A DNA stretch of 53,535 nucleotides from Heminiphilus faecis. GTDB taxonomy: Bacteria > Bacteroidota > Bacteroidia > Bacteroidales > Muribaculaceae. The stretch lies in assembly GCF_008728965.1 (NCBI RefSeq), contig NZ_VSMC01000023.1, forward strand, positions 1-53,535. The letters are read 5' to 3'. The position numbers and the translations under genes are program-made. Under the pieces are notes generated by a model, which saw nothing but the letters and a program-made list of their open reading frames with translations, did not search any database and was not told the origin of the DNA. Below are positions 19,940-28,846 of the stretch, piece by piece (position 1 is the first letter of the stretch; each line of letters opens with the position of its first letter).

Positions 19940-22105
19940 CTATAGGTCTATCTTCTTCACCTTATTGCGCTGCGTAAAACGCTTGCGAAGCAGTATCAGA
20001 CGTCGATAATATCCGGCCACACGGAGCCACAGTTCACTCGGTGTGGCCGTAATGTCACTTGCGAGCGGATCAATCGAAGATGTTGTAGCGGCTCCTGCGC
20101 CGAACTGTTCGGGATATATGACAATAAGATTATTCCGCGAAAAGTATTTCTGAAGAAACGCCGGAAGCTGATCCATCGACGAGTCAAACGACACCGACGC
20201 GCGACGGGCATTAACCACCACAAACAGATCATCGTCAAGCACCTTGTTGGCCAGCAATACGAAGTCATCCCATTCCTCCACATCACGATATTCGCTCCTT
20301 ATCTCGAAACCGTCACGTTTGAGCACCGCGCGAATGTACGACTGCACCTCAACCGGACAACAGAATATTATTCTGCACCCGAGCTGCCGGGCAAGATTGC
20401 CCAAAGCCGCAACCCATCCGGTAAAACCGGTTTCATACTGCGACTTGGGAGGCACTGACACAACTATGCGTGTAATTGTACTTACCGGGATAAAACAGCG
20501 GGTTATCACAAGCATCTTGTGGGTGGAAGCCAGAAGCTGCTCTATTTTTGAACCAAAAAACGAGTCTATTATGGTAGCCTTGCGGTGCATACCCAATATC
20601 ACTTCCGACACATCGCGTTCTTCTATCGTATTCACAAGACCGGTAACAAAGTTAAGGTCATAACGTTCTATCGGAGTAAGTCGCGTGTCAACACTCGCCG
20701 CAGCCTGAACGGCAAGCTCAAGCGAGTTACGCCCGATGGCTCTCGAACCTTCCGAATTGTCATTGCGCACATGCAACGCATACATTTTACCCGAACGGGC
20801 AAACGGGTTGCGCATGAGCATGGCCAAGTCCACGAGAGCTCCTGCAGTTATAGGATTGGCTACGGATATGAGCGTATTGCGGCTCCGCGCCACTTTATCG
20901 ACACTACCCTCCCCCTTACTTTGCATCTGCTGCAACTTCATCTTGGCCGCCGCCTGCTCAGTAACGATGGACGATACCGTACAGGTGACAAGTATCATGA
21001 CAATAGTACCGTTCAGTACCGACTCGTCAAACATGCCTATATTGAAGCCTATCATCACGGCGGCAAGGGTAGCGGCAGCCTGAGCGTTTGACAGACCGAA
21101 TATCATCCTCCGGTCAAGGCCCGACATATGGTAAGTCAGTTGCGTCATCCATGCCGCAATCCACTTGCACAAAGTAGCCACTACCGACATTATCACCGCT
21201 ACATAAAGTACATCCCATCCCTTCACTATAACCTCTACATTTATAAGCATGCCCACTCCTATAAGGAAGTAAGGTATGAATATGGCATTGCCCACAAACT
21301 CAATACGGTTCATCAGAGGCGACATATTGGGGATATACCGGTTAAGCACAAGTCCGGCGAAGAATGCACCGAGCACACTTTCAAGCCCTATCATCTTGGC
21401 CGAATAACTCGCCAGAAACACCATAGCGAGCACATAGACAAACTGGGTTATATTGTCATTATACTTCTTGAAAAACCACCTTGTCACCCGCGGAAAAGCA
21501 TATACCACGACTACACAGTACACCACAAGACGCAAAAGCAGCATCAGTACCGTACCGGGATTAAATGCCCCGTCGACATGTATGCCCACACACACGGCAA
21601 GCACAATAAGAGCGCCCAGTACCGTCACTATCGTACCCGCTATGGTTATTATCACGGTCGATGACTTAGTAAGACCGAAGCGCGATATGACCGGATAAGC
21701 GATAAGCGTATGCGAAGCGTACATCGACGCAAGAAGTATCGACGTAAGCCAGTCAAGATGCAGCATGTAATAAGACGTGACAGTACCGATTATCATCGGC
21801 ACAAAAAACGTGTAAGCACCAAAGCTCATACCCTTGCCCAGATTCTTCTTCAGGTGATACATGTCTATCTCTATTCCGGCAAGAAACATCAGATATAAAA
21901 TACCTACCTGTCCGAAAATCTCGAAACTGGCATCACGGGCCAGCAGGTCAATGCCGTAAGGGCCCACAACGACACCGGCCACAATCATACCTATGATGTG
22001 GGGTATCTTCAAGCGGTTCAGAAGTACGGGAGCAAGCAGAATTATCACCAGCACTATAAAAAAAATCAGCACGGGATCGGTCACTATGGCTGTGGCATTC
22101 TGCAT
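19940..22105 (-). CDS. CPA2-type cation/proton antiporter
   Basis: The 721-residue protein has about 12 hydrophobic segments in residues 10-385 with the family stretches NRLKIPHIIGMIVAGVVVGP, FLAGIEIDMYHLKKNLGKG and a half resembling GLSNAQAAATLAAVMIGFNI, as in Na+/H+ or K+/H+ exchangers (KefB/NapA-like). After residue 420 comes a soluble part that resembles two tandem universal-stress-protein-like folds rather than a TrkA-N domain. It probably exchanges Na+ or K+ for protons at the inner membrane; the ion cannot be told from sequence. It appears to be a single-gene unit. Confidence 0.85.
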   Translation of the reverse strand: MQNATAIVTDPVLIFFIVLVIILLAPVLLNRLKIPHIIGMIVAGVVVGPYGIDLLARDASFEIFGQVGILYLMFLAGIEIDMYHLKKNLGKGMSFGAYTFFVPMIIGTVTSYYMLHLDWLTSILLASMYASHTLIAYPVISRFGLTKSSTVIITIAGTIVTVLGALIVLAVCVGIHVDGAFNPGTVLMLLLRLVVYCVVVVYAFPRVTRWFFKKYNDNITQFVYVLAMVFLASYSAKMIGLESVLGAFFAGLVLNRYIPNMSPLMNRIEFVGNAIFIPYFLIGVGMLINVEVIVKGWDVLYVAVIMSVVATLCKWIAAWMTQLTYHMSGLDRRMIFGLSNAQAAATLAAVMIGFNIGMFDESVLNGTIVMILVTCTVSSIVTEQAAAKMKLQQMQSKGEGSVDKVARSRNTLISVANPITAGALVDLAMLMRNPFARSGKMYALHVRNDNSEGSRAIGRNSLELAVQAAASVDTRLTPIERYDLNFVTGLVNTIEERDVSEVILGMHRKATIIDSFFGSKIEQLLASTHKMLVITRCFIPVSTITRIVVSVPPKSQYETGFTGWVAALGNLARQLGCRIIFCCPVEVQSYIRAVLKRDGFEIRSEYRDVEEWDDFVLLANKVLDDDLFVVVNARRASVSFDSSMDQLPAFLQKYFSRNNLIVIYPEQFGAGAATTSSIDPLASDITATPSELWLRVAGYYRRLILLRKRFTQRNKVKKIDL

Positions 22106-22134
22106 CGTTTCAAGTGTTTTTTAGGAATCCGACA

Positions 22135-22142
22135 CAAATTTA
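22135..22142 (-). promoter_or_regulatory. -7 box of the antiporter gene
   Basis: On the minus strand TAAATTTG (22142-22135) fits TAnnTTTG and ends 29 bases before the antiporter start codon. The upstream -33 element is not well matched. Confidence 0.4.
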
Positions 22143-22177
22143 CAACTTTTTCATTTAACACCGTACCATACGGTCAT

Positions 22178-22210
22178 AAAAAAAGGAGGCGGCTCTCGCC
22201 GACCCCTTTT
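22178..22210 (-). terminator. Terminator after asd
   Basis: AAAAGG and GGCG pair with CGCC and CCCCTTTT around a short loop, and on the minus strand a run of seven T follows. It lies about 80 bases after the asd stop codon and before the antiporter promoter. Confidence 0.65.
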
Positions 22211-22285
22211 CACACACATAAAATAAAGGCTTAAAAAGAATAAATCTTATTTGTACAGAGGTTTCTTTATAGGGATATTATTCCT

Positions 22286-23299
22286 TTAAAACTTTTTGCC
22301 GTGGGCTATCATGTACTGGGCTATCTGAACCGCATTGAGGGCGGCACCCTTCTTAATCTGATCGCCGACCACCCAGAATGAAAGACCATTGTCGCACGTT
22401 ATATCTTTTCTGATACGCCCCACATACACCGGATCTTCATCGGCTACATGCAGGGGCATAGGATATTTTTTATCGGCCGGAGCGTCAAACACAACCACCC
22501 CTTCTGCTTTCGACAGTGCCTCACGGGCCTCTTCGACCGATACGGGGCTCTCCGTCTCAAGCCATATCGACTCGGAGTGAGCGCGCATCACAGGCACACG
22601 CACACATGTGGCGCTGACATCAAGACCGGGAGCATGCATTATCTTCTTTGTTTCGTTATACATCTTCATCTCCTCCTTGGTATAACCGTTGTCGGTAAAT
22701 ACATCTACCTGAGGGATGACATTATATGCAAGTTGATAGGCAAACTTTTCTATCGTAGGCTTCTCGCCGCGTCCGAGCTGGGCATATTGTTCGACAAGTT
22801 CGTCCATGGCGGCGGCACCGGCACCGCTTGCAGCCTGATAAGTGGCCACATGTACGCGCTTTATGGGCGATATGTCATTGATGGGCTTCAGGGCCACTAC
22901 CATCTGTATGGTAGTGCAATTCGGATTGGCTATGATATTGCGGGGAGTGTTGAATGCATCGTCACCGTTTACTTCCGGTACAACGAGGGGCACGTCATCA
23001 TCCATGCGGAAAGCGCTGGAGTTGTCTATCATAAGAGCACCGTGCTTGGTGATGGTGTCGGCAAATTCACGCGAAGTGCCAGCTCCGGCCGAGGTAAACG
23101 CTATGTCTACGTCTTTGAAGTCGTCATTATGCTTCAATTCCTTGACCTCTACCTCTTTGCCGCGAAAAGTATATTTACACCCCGCGCTTCGGCTTGAGCC
23201 GAAGAGCAACAACTCATCAATAGGGAAATTTTGTTGGTCAAGCACACGCAGAAACTCCTGTCCTACGGCACCGCTTGCACCCACGATAGCAACTTTCAT
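22286..23299 (-). CDS. asd: Aspartate-semialdehyde dehydrogenase
   Basis: The enzyme reduces aspartyl phosphate with NADPH to aspartate semialdehyde, the branch point to lysine/diaminopimelate, threonine and methionine. The 337-residue protein has the N-terminal NADP-binding [18 protein letters not shown], the catalytic cysteine in [10 protein letters not shown] (about residue 128) and the active-site histidine region [11 protein letters not shown]. It has its own promoter and terminator. Confidence 0.95.
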   Translation of the reverse strand: MKVAIVGASGAVGQEFLRVLDQQNFPIDELLLFGSSRSAGCKYTFRGKEVEVKELKHNDDFKDVDIAFTSAGAGTSREFADTITKHGALMIDNSSAFRMDDDVPLVVPEVNGDDAFNTPRNIIANPNCTTIQMVVALKPINDISPIKRVHVATYQAASGAGAAAMDELVEQYAQLGRGEKPTIEKFAYQLAYNVIPQVDVFTDNGYTKEEMKMYNETKKIMHAPGLDVSATCVRVPVMRAHSESIWLETESPVSVEEAREALSKAEGVVVFDAPADKKYPMPLHVADEDPVYVGRIRKDITCDNGLSFWVVGDQIKKGAALNAVQIAQYMIAHGKKF

Positions 23300-23320
23300 A
23301 ATTTTCCTGATTTTTCGCTA

Positions 23321-23352
23321 CAAAAGTAGCGCATTAATTTCATTTTTCCAAA
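23321..23352 (-). promoter_or_regulatory. Promoter of asd
   Basis: On the minus strand TTTG (23352-23349), a 20-base spacer and TACTTTTG (23328-23321) fit the Bacteroidetes consensus. Transcription should start near 23314, about 15 bases before the asd start codon. Confidence 0.75.
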
Positions 23353-23358
23353 ATAATG

Positions 23359-24141
23359 CTAAATTTTCGCTACTATGTGCGTACCGGATGTCATATTGCC
23401 TATTTCCGATGCCTTGGTTATAATCACTTTTCCGACACCGAGGTCGATGGCATCAAGAGCATTTTCAAGTTTGGGAAGCATACCGCCTCCTACCACTCCG
23501 TCTTCTTTCAGCCTGCCATACAATGCCCTGTCAATAAACGGTATCACCGAAGCGTCGTCATTCTCGTCACGCAATACGCCGGGTTTTTCAAAGCAGTACA
23601 CCAACTCCACATCAAAATAAGGAGCAAGACCTTTGGCTGTCTCTCCCGCCATAGTATCGGCATTGGTATTGAGCAGATGGCCTTGCTTATCATGTGTAAG
23701 CGGAGCTATCACAGGCACAATGCCGGCGCGCAGCAAAGAGGCGAGAGCCTCGCCGTTCACACTCTCCACATCGCCTACCCAGCCGTAATCGACCTCTTTA
23801 ACCGCACGCTTGCGGCTGCGCAGTATATTCATGTCGGCGCCGGTCATTCCGAGCGCATCGACATCAAGAGCCTGAAGTCCGGCCACGATATTCTTGTTTA
23901 CCAGACCTCCGTATACCATAGTTACAATACGGAGCATCTCGTCATCGGTCACCCTGCGGCCGTCGATCATCTTGGTCTCCACACCCATATCGGCTGCGAG
24001 CTTCGTTGCCGACCTGCCGCCGCCATGTACCAGCAGCTTGAATCCACCGATACCGGCAAAGTCGGCGAGCAAGGCTTTCAAGGATGCTTCCTCCTCTACT
24101 ATTTTGCCGCCGACCTTTATTATTGTCAGTTTATCTTTCAT
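23359..24141 (-). CDS. argB: Acetylglutamate kinase family (ArgB)
   Basis: The 260-residue amino-acid-kinase-fold protein has the ATP site IIKVGGKIVEEE, the substrate loop LVHGGGRSATKLA, NTNADTMAGETAKGL and the C-terminal GGMLPKLENALDAIDLGVGK. It phosphorylates an N-acylated glutamate in arginine biosynthesis. Bacteroidetes are known to use N-succinyl intermediates, so succinylglutamate is a likely natural substrate. It starts two bases after prfB, so the two are co-transcribed, and no other arginine genes are nearby. Confidence 0.9.
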   Translation of the reverse strand: MKDKLTIIKVGGKIVEEEASLKALLADFAGIGGFKLLVHGGGRSATKLAADMGVETKMIDGRRVTDDEMLRIVTMVYGGLVNKNIVAGLQALDVDALGMTGADMNILRSRKRAVKEVDYGWVGDVESVNGEALASLLRAGIVPVIAPLTHDKQGHLLNTNADTMAGETAKGLAPYFDVELVYCFEKPGVLRDENDDASVIPFIDRALYGRLKEDGVVGGGMLPKLENALDAIDLGVGKVIITKASEIGNMTSGTHIVAKI

Positions 24142-24143
24142 TG

Positions 24144-25266
24144 TCAGTTATTGTCGTTCTCTCCGGCAAACTCCATCAGATATGCCTTGATAAACCCGTC
24201 AAGATCACCGTCCATGACTCCGTTGACATCACTTGTCTGCCAGTTGGTGCGATGGTCCTTCACGCGCCTGTCGTCAAAGACATAACTTCTTATCTGCGAG
24301 CCCCACTCGATTTTCATCTTGCCGTCCTCAATTTTGCGCTGCTCGGCAAGCCGGTGCTGGAGTTCCTTGTCATAAAGTATCGAGCGCAACTGCCTCATCG
24401 CATTTTCCTTGTTCTTAGGCTGGTCGCGGGTCTCGGTATTCTCGATAAGTATCTCCTCTTTCTCACCGGTATACGGGTCGGTAAACTGATAGCGTAGTCG
24501 TACCCCCGACTCCACCTTGTTGACGTTCTGACCGCCTGCACCGCCGCTTCGGAACGTATCCCACGACAACAGCGCCGGGTCCACTTTAACCTCGATAGTA
24601 TCATCGACAAGCGGCGTCACAAATACTGACGCAAACGACGTCATGCGCTTTCCCTGCGCATTGTACGGCGACACACGCACAAGACGGTGTACTCCGTTCT
24701 CGCTCTTCAGATAACCGTAGGCAAAGGCACCGTCCACCTCGATGGTCACAGACTTTATGCCGGCTTCATCGCCTTCGAGTATATTGGCTATGGATGTCTT
24801 GTAGCCCTTGGCCTCACACCAGCGAAGATACATGCGCATCAGCATCGACGCCCAATCCTGACTCTCCGTGCCACCGGCACCGGAATTTATTTTAAGCACC
24901 GCACCAAGCGAGTCCTCTTCACGGCGCAGCATATTGCGCAGTTCAAGAGCCTCGAGTTTAGTCATGATGTCGCTGTACATGGCGTCAAGCTCACTCTCCT
25001 CCACAAGACCCTCTTTGAGAAAATCCCATGCAAGCTGAAGCTCGCCCACCGCTTTGTCAAGCTCATCGTAACCGTCAATCCACTGATGCAGTTCCTTTAC
25101 TTTCTTCATCTGGGCCTGCGCCTCCTTCTGATGTTCCCAGAAATCCGGTACATGAGTGCGCAGTTCCTCCTCTTCTACCTCGACACGCTTACTGTCGATG
25201 TCAAAGATACCTCCCCAGCGCATCCTTGCGCTCTATCGTCTCTTTTAGCTGCTCAAACGTAATCAT
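24144..25266 (-). CDS. prfB: Peptide chain release factor 2 (programmed +1 frameshift)
   Basis: The gene is read in two frames. Frame one begins at ATG 25266-25264 (MITFEQLKETIERKDALGRYL, 21 codons) and meets an in-frame UGA (25203-25201) in the context GGGGAGGTATCTTTGAC. A +1 slip on CTT yields ...YL-DIDSKRVEVEE and a product of about 373 residues, matching E. coli RF2 (365). The internal GGQ of SGGAGGQNVNK (about residue 255) triggers hydrolysis. The stop-codon-recognition tripeptide is SPY rather than SPF. This is the usual RF2 autoregulation: scarce RF2 lets the ribosome frameshift. It appears to follow a fadD-like gene in one operon. Confidence 0.93.
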
Positions 25267-25316
25267 AGCAATATGGTTAAAATTTTATAGTATTTGAATT
25301 AATAGTCTGTCATCAA

Positions 25317-27125
25317 TCACTGTGCGTACATAGCCTCTATCTCGCGGGCATACCGGTTGTTGATGACCGGACGGCGTATCTTAAGCGTATTGGTCAACTC
25401 GCCCGACTCCATCGTGAACTCCTTGGGAAGAAGCACAAATTTCTTCACCTTCTCATAGTTGGCGAATCCATTCTGCAACTTGTCGATACGCTCCTGTATA
25501 AGACGACGTATCTCACTGTTGTTCACAAGATCGACAAGCGACTTATATTGAATATGCTTTTTCCGGGCATACTCTTTCAACGCCTCAAAAGCAGGTATTA
25601 TTATAGCTGTCACATACTTGCGCTGATCGCCGATCACAGCCACCTGCTCGATGTATTCGTCCTCTCCGAGACGGCTCTCTATAGCCTGCGGAGCTATGTA
25701 TTTGCCATTGGAGGTCTTGAACAGGTCTTTCAGTCGCTCGGTAAGCACAAGCGCTCCGGTATCATCTATTTTTCCGGCATCGCCTGTACGGAACCATCCG
25801 TCCTCGGTAAACGCAGCGGCGGTCTCCTCGGGCTTGTTGAAATAGCCGGCCATAACTGTCGGACCCTTCACAAGCACTTCATTCTCATTTCCGAGTTTGA
25901 TCTGTATACGGGGCATGACAGTACCTACCGTGCCTATCTCATAACCAAGAGAAGGATAACAAGTCACCGTAGCGGTAGTTTCCGACAGTCCGTATCCGAC
26001 CACGATATTGATACCGCACGTATGCAGAAACTCCACTATCGTATCAGACAGAGGCGCTCCGGCCGTGGGAAATATATTTCCGTTCTCTATGCCTATGACC
26101 TTGCGCATAGGCAGAAACACATGTCTGTCATAAAAGCGATATTGCATCTCAAGTATGCGAGGTGCCTGACGGCCCATACGCACATAATCAAGATTGCGCC
26201 GCCGCCCCACTGCAATAGCACGCTTAACCATAAACTTCTGCACGGCATTCATGCGCGAGATTTTGGACTGCACGGCAGAATAGACTTTCTCCCAGAAGCG
26301 AGGCACACTGCACATGCATGTAGGACGCACCTGACGTATCGAAGTCTGTATGTCATGAGGGTCAAGATTTATGTACACCTTCATACCGCTATAAAGGCAG
26401 AAATAAGTCCATGCTTTCTCGAAGATGTGGCTCATCGGCAGGAAGCTTATGGACGTATCGCGGTCACTAAGCATGACAAGGCGCTCCCTGTGCACATCCA
26501 TAGCAGCGTCAAAGCACGAATGGAGCAGCATGGCTCCTTTCGGCTCGCCGGTAGTACCCGATGTATAAAGAAGAGTGGCAAGGTCAGCCGGACGGGCCGC
26601 CTTACGGCGTTTTTTCACTTCTTCGCGACAGTTCTCGCCGGCAGCACGTCCCAGCTTAAGAAACGACGAAAAAGTCATCGTTGTAGTGTCATCGGCATCA
26701 AGAATTATATCTTCATATACTATGACCTGCATCAGACCTCTGCACGAAACTGCGGCCTCACGGGCTATAAGGTATTGCTGACGGTCCCCGACAAAAAGCA
26801 GTTTTACCCGGGCATCGTTCACTATATATTCAACCTGTTCGCGACTGCTCGTGGCATATATGGATACAGGCACGGCGCGATTGGCAAATGCACCGAAATC
26901 TGTCATAAGTATTTCAGGACGATTTCCGGAGAAAACACCCACGGTATCGCCCGGCTCCACGCCCATTATCTCAAGGGCGCATGCGGCAGCCTCCACCTGA
27001 CCGGCAAAATCGGACCATGTGGTATCGACCCATGCTCCTTGCGGGGTAGCCTTGAAACTGAAGGCTATTCGATCCCCGTATTTTAATGATTGCGTACCGA
27101 CCAGATTTGTCAATATATTTGGCAT
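25317..27125 (-). CDS. Long-chain acyl-CoA synthetase (AMP-binding)
   Basis: The 602-residue protein is an ANL-superfamily adenylating enzyme, which activates a fatty acid to acyl-CoA via an acyl-AMP intermediate. It has the AMP-binding signature LLYTSGTTGEPKGAML (about 175-190), the A5 motif VVGYGLSETTATVTCY and the A7/A8 region GWFRTGDAGKIDDTGALVLT followed by ERLKDLFKTSNGKYIAP. This resembles the FadD/FAA1-like ligases of Bacteroidales. It stands 50 bases upstream of prfB with no promoter visible in that gap, so prfB and argB are probably expressed with it. Confidence 0.88.
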   Translation of the reverse strand: MPNILTNLVGTQSLKYGDRIAFSFKATPQGAWVDTTWSDFAGQVEAAACALEIMGVEPGDTVGVFSGNRPEILMTDFGAFANRAVPVSIYATSSREQVEYIVNDARVKLLFVGDRQQYLIAREAAVSCRGLMQVIVYEDIILDADDTTTMTFSSFLKLGRAAGENCREEVKKRRKAARPADLATLLYTSGTTGEPKGAMLLHSCFDAAMDVHRERLVMLSDRDTSISFLPMSHIFEKAWTYFCLYSGMKVYINLDPHDIQTSIRQVRPTCMCSVPRFWEKVYSAVQSKISRMNAVQKFMVKRAIAVGRRRNLDYVRMGRQAPRILEMQYRFYDRHVFLPMRKVIGIENGNIFPTAGAPLSDTIVEFLHTCGINIVVGYGLSETTATVTCYPSLGYEIGTVGTVMPRIQIKLGNENEVLVKGPTVMAGYFNKPEETAAAFTEDGWFRTGDAGKIDDTGALVLTERLKDLFKTSNGKYIAPQAIESRLGEDEYIEQVAVIGDQRKYVTAIIIPAFEALKEYARKKHIQYKSLVDLVNNSEIRRLIQERIDKLQNGFANYEKVKKFVLLPKEFTMESGELTNTLKIRRPVINNRYAREIEAMYAQ

Positions 27126-27144
27126 AAATCAGTATTTTACTTGA

Positions 27145-27175
27145 CAAAGTTAAAGCCTTAGCCTTACTAAACAAC
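27145..27175 (-). promoter_or_regulatory. Promoter of the acyl-CoA synthetase operon
   Basis: On the minus strand GTTG (27175-27172), a 19-base spacer and TAACTTTG (27152-27145) fit the consensus except for one base. Transcription should begin about 12 bases before the start codon. Confidence 0.6.
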
Positions 27176-27267
27176 ACTATAGGCGCTCTTTTCTGCCGAA
27201 GCGTTAACATTCATTTACAATCTCTTCAGGAATACATATGACAATTAATATATATTAAGAAAGCAAA

Positions 27268-27298
27268 CAGGCGCGACGAACCAATGTCATCACGCCTG
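27268..27298 (-). terminator. Hairpin after the outer-membrane protein gene
   Basis: CAGGCG (27268-27273) pairs with CGCCTG (27293-27298); further bases of the inner part can pair. On the minus strand it is followed by a T-rich stretch (TTTGCTTTCTTAA). It lies about 70 bases after the 27367 stop codon. A second small inverted repeat, GTTGCA/TGCAAC, lies at about 27340-27358. Confidence 0.45.
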
Positions 27299-27366
27299 AA
27301 AACCATACTATATAAAATAAAAAAATAAGTCGGCAGCTGTTGCAAAACACCCTGCAACTACCTTTT

Positions 27367-27885
27367 TCAGAGATGTATCTTGAAGCCTACCTGTATAAGA
27401 CCCTGCGCACCGAAACCGGCCTCGCCAAATATAGACACAGTATTGCTCAGACCCACCTGTGCGCCTACCGGAGTCAGCTGAAACGCGAAGTAGCCTTTGT
27501 TTTCCGATTCGTCATCATAGGTCTCGTGGGTGATAATTGAGCCGATACCTACTTTACCGTACACGGTTACAATCGAGTTGCGATAATAATTGTAACGGCC
27601 GTTGAGCATAATGGCGTGATAATAAAACTTATTATCGGAGTGATGCTTACGCGAAGTACTGGAGAAAGTATAGGAGGGACCTATCCAGAAATTGGGTGCG
27701 ATATTGAAATTGGCTCCCAAGTTCAAGGCTCCCCATGCGGTGTTGACGTCACCGCCGCCGTCATGACAGTCCATGGCATCCATCTGAGTATAACCGCCGT
27801 AACTTGCAGTCAATTCGGCGCGCTGGGCGCTGGCAGTTGTGAAAAAGGCGACAACGGCCGCGATAATAAGTAAATACCTCTTCAT
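27367..27885 (-). CDS. Small outer-membrane beta-barrel protein
   Basis: The 172-residue product has a signal peptide (MKRYLLIIAAVVAFFTTASA, then Q) and alternating polar/aromatic strands such as AWGALNLGANFNIAPNFWIG, YTFSSTSRKHHSD and the C-terminal VGLSNTVSIFGEAGFGAQGL. Such a pattern, ending in a strand with a final hydrophobic residue (IHL), is typical of small OmpX/OmpW-like barrels of the outer membrane. I cannot assign a specific function. It seems to be transcribed alone. Confidence 0.7.
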   Translation of the reverse strand: MKRYLLIIAAVVAFFTTASAQRAELTASYGGYTQMDAMDCHDGGGDVNTAWGALNLGANFNIAPNFWIGPSYTFSSTSRKHHSDNKFYYHAIMLNGRYNYYRNSIVTVYGKVGIGSIITHETYDDESENKGYFAFQLTPVGAQVGLSNTVSIFGEAGFGAQGLIQVGFKIHL

Positions 27886-28043
27886 AATAATCGTTTTTAG
27901 TTAGATTAACGTGAAATTAAATTACAATTAATTAAACAACATTAAACGACGAAAGTTGAACAGCTATTTATTTTTTATCACAAAATCCTAAAACAGGGGC
28001 TAATAACAACACTGTTTTATATCGGCCCAACCCGAAAGGCCAC

Positions 28044-28781
28044 TTAGGGAGCAAGCGCTTTCGCCACAACAGGAAATGACTCCGACTCAAGCGCCCGCCG
28101 CAGCCTTGAAGCCATGACCCGGAAAGTCCGATAAGTTATGGCCGCCGATACAGGCGCACCAATGAAAGGCACTACTTTTGACACTCCGCGCCCTAAGGCA
28201 TCCTTTGACAACTTCACCCCTGTAGTCTTGATAACGTACTCCAACGCCCGGTCCACGGCAACCTGTACCGCGGCATTCTGAGGCAGTCTTATCGCAGCCT
28301 GCTTGACAGCGGCTTCGGCTATCTCTCCGGCAAGAGCCGAAACTATTCCCGCACCCATCATCTCACCGAGAAAAAGGGTCACTATACGTCGCGACTCGTC
28401 GTCCATGCTCCCCGACCGGCCTGTAAGCTGGGGCCAACCGTAAAGATACAGCATCTTCTGAAGCAGGACTATGGCATGAGAATAAAACTGAAGTATGTCG
28501 GCGGGAATAGTGCCCAGCAACAGCCATCCCCCACCAAGACCGGCCCCGGCCGAAGCAAGGCATGCCAGCCTCATATGATAATCGACACTCTTCCTTACAA
28601 ACCGGTCGAAGTCGCGTTTGTCCAACACATGCCGGGGCGATATCACCTCGGCCGCATCCCGGTCAATGCCGGGCATGCAGTGCGACATCTGCTCCCTGAT
28701 AAAATCAGCCCTGTCCACCCGTAGGATGTCTGAAGACAGAGCGGTGACTATAATCTTATTCCATATCGTTTTATCGGCCAT
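28044..28781 (-). CDS. EcsC-like protein, function unknown
   Basis: The 245-residue product has a glycine-rich hydrophobic stretch (ASAGAGLGGGWLLLGTIPAD) followed by ILQFYSHAIVLLQKMLYLYG, a pattern seen in the EcsC family, whose members are associated with membranes but lack a settled function. A second hydrophobic area follows (GAGIVSALAGEIAEAAVKQA, VVPFIGAPVSAAITYRTFR). It lies 65 bases after the histidine kinase gene and could be read with it. Family assignment is by pattern only. Confidence 0.5.
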   Translation of the reverse strand: MADKTIWNKIIVTALSSDILRVDRADFIREQMSHCMPGIDRDAAEVISPRHVLDKRDFDRFVRKSVDYHMRLACLASAGAGLGGGWLLLGTIPADILQFYSHAIVLLQKMLYLYGWPQLTGRSGSMDDESRRIVTLFLGEMMGAGIVSALAGEIAEAAVKQAAIRLPQNAAVQVAVDRALEYVIKTTGVKLSKDALGRGVSKVVPFIGAPVSAAITYRTFRVMASRLRRALESESFPVVAKALAP

Positions 28782-28846
28782 ATCGTTTATTTATATTTTG
28801 TAGTTATAACAAATATCGGGCCGATATGTCAGCATACACGTTTCAA

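Noticed and set aside
22448-23197. Long plus-strand frame opposite asd
   Set aside because: Antisense shadow of asd with no recognisable domains.
25548-27086. A 512-residue open frame on the plus strand inside the acyl-CoA synthetase gene
   Set aside because: It is the mirror of a well-recognised AMP-binding enzyme on the minus strand, and its own translation shows no family features.
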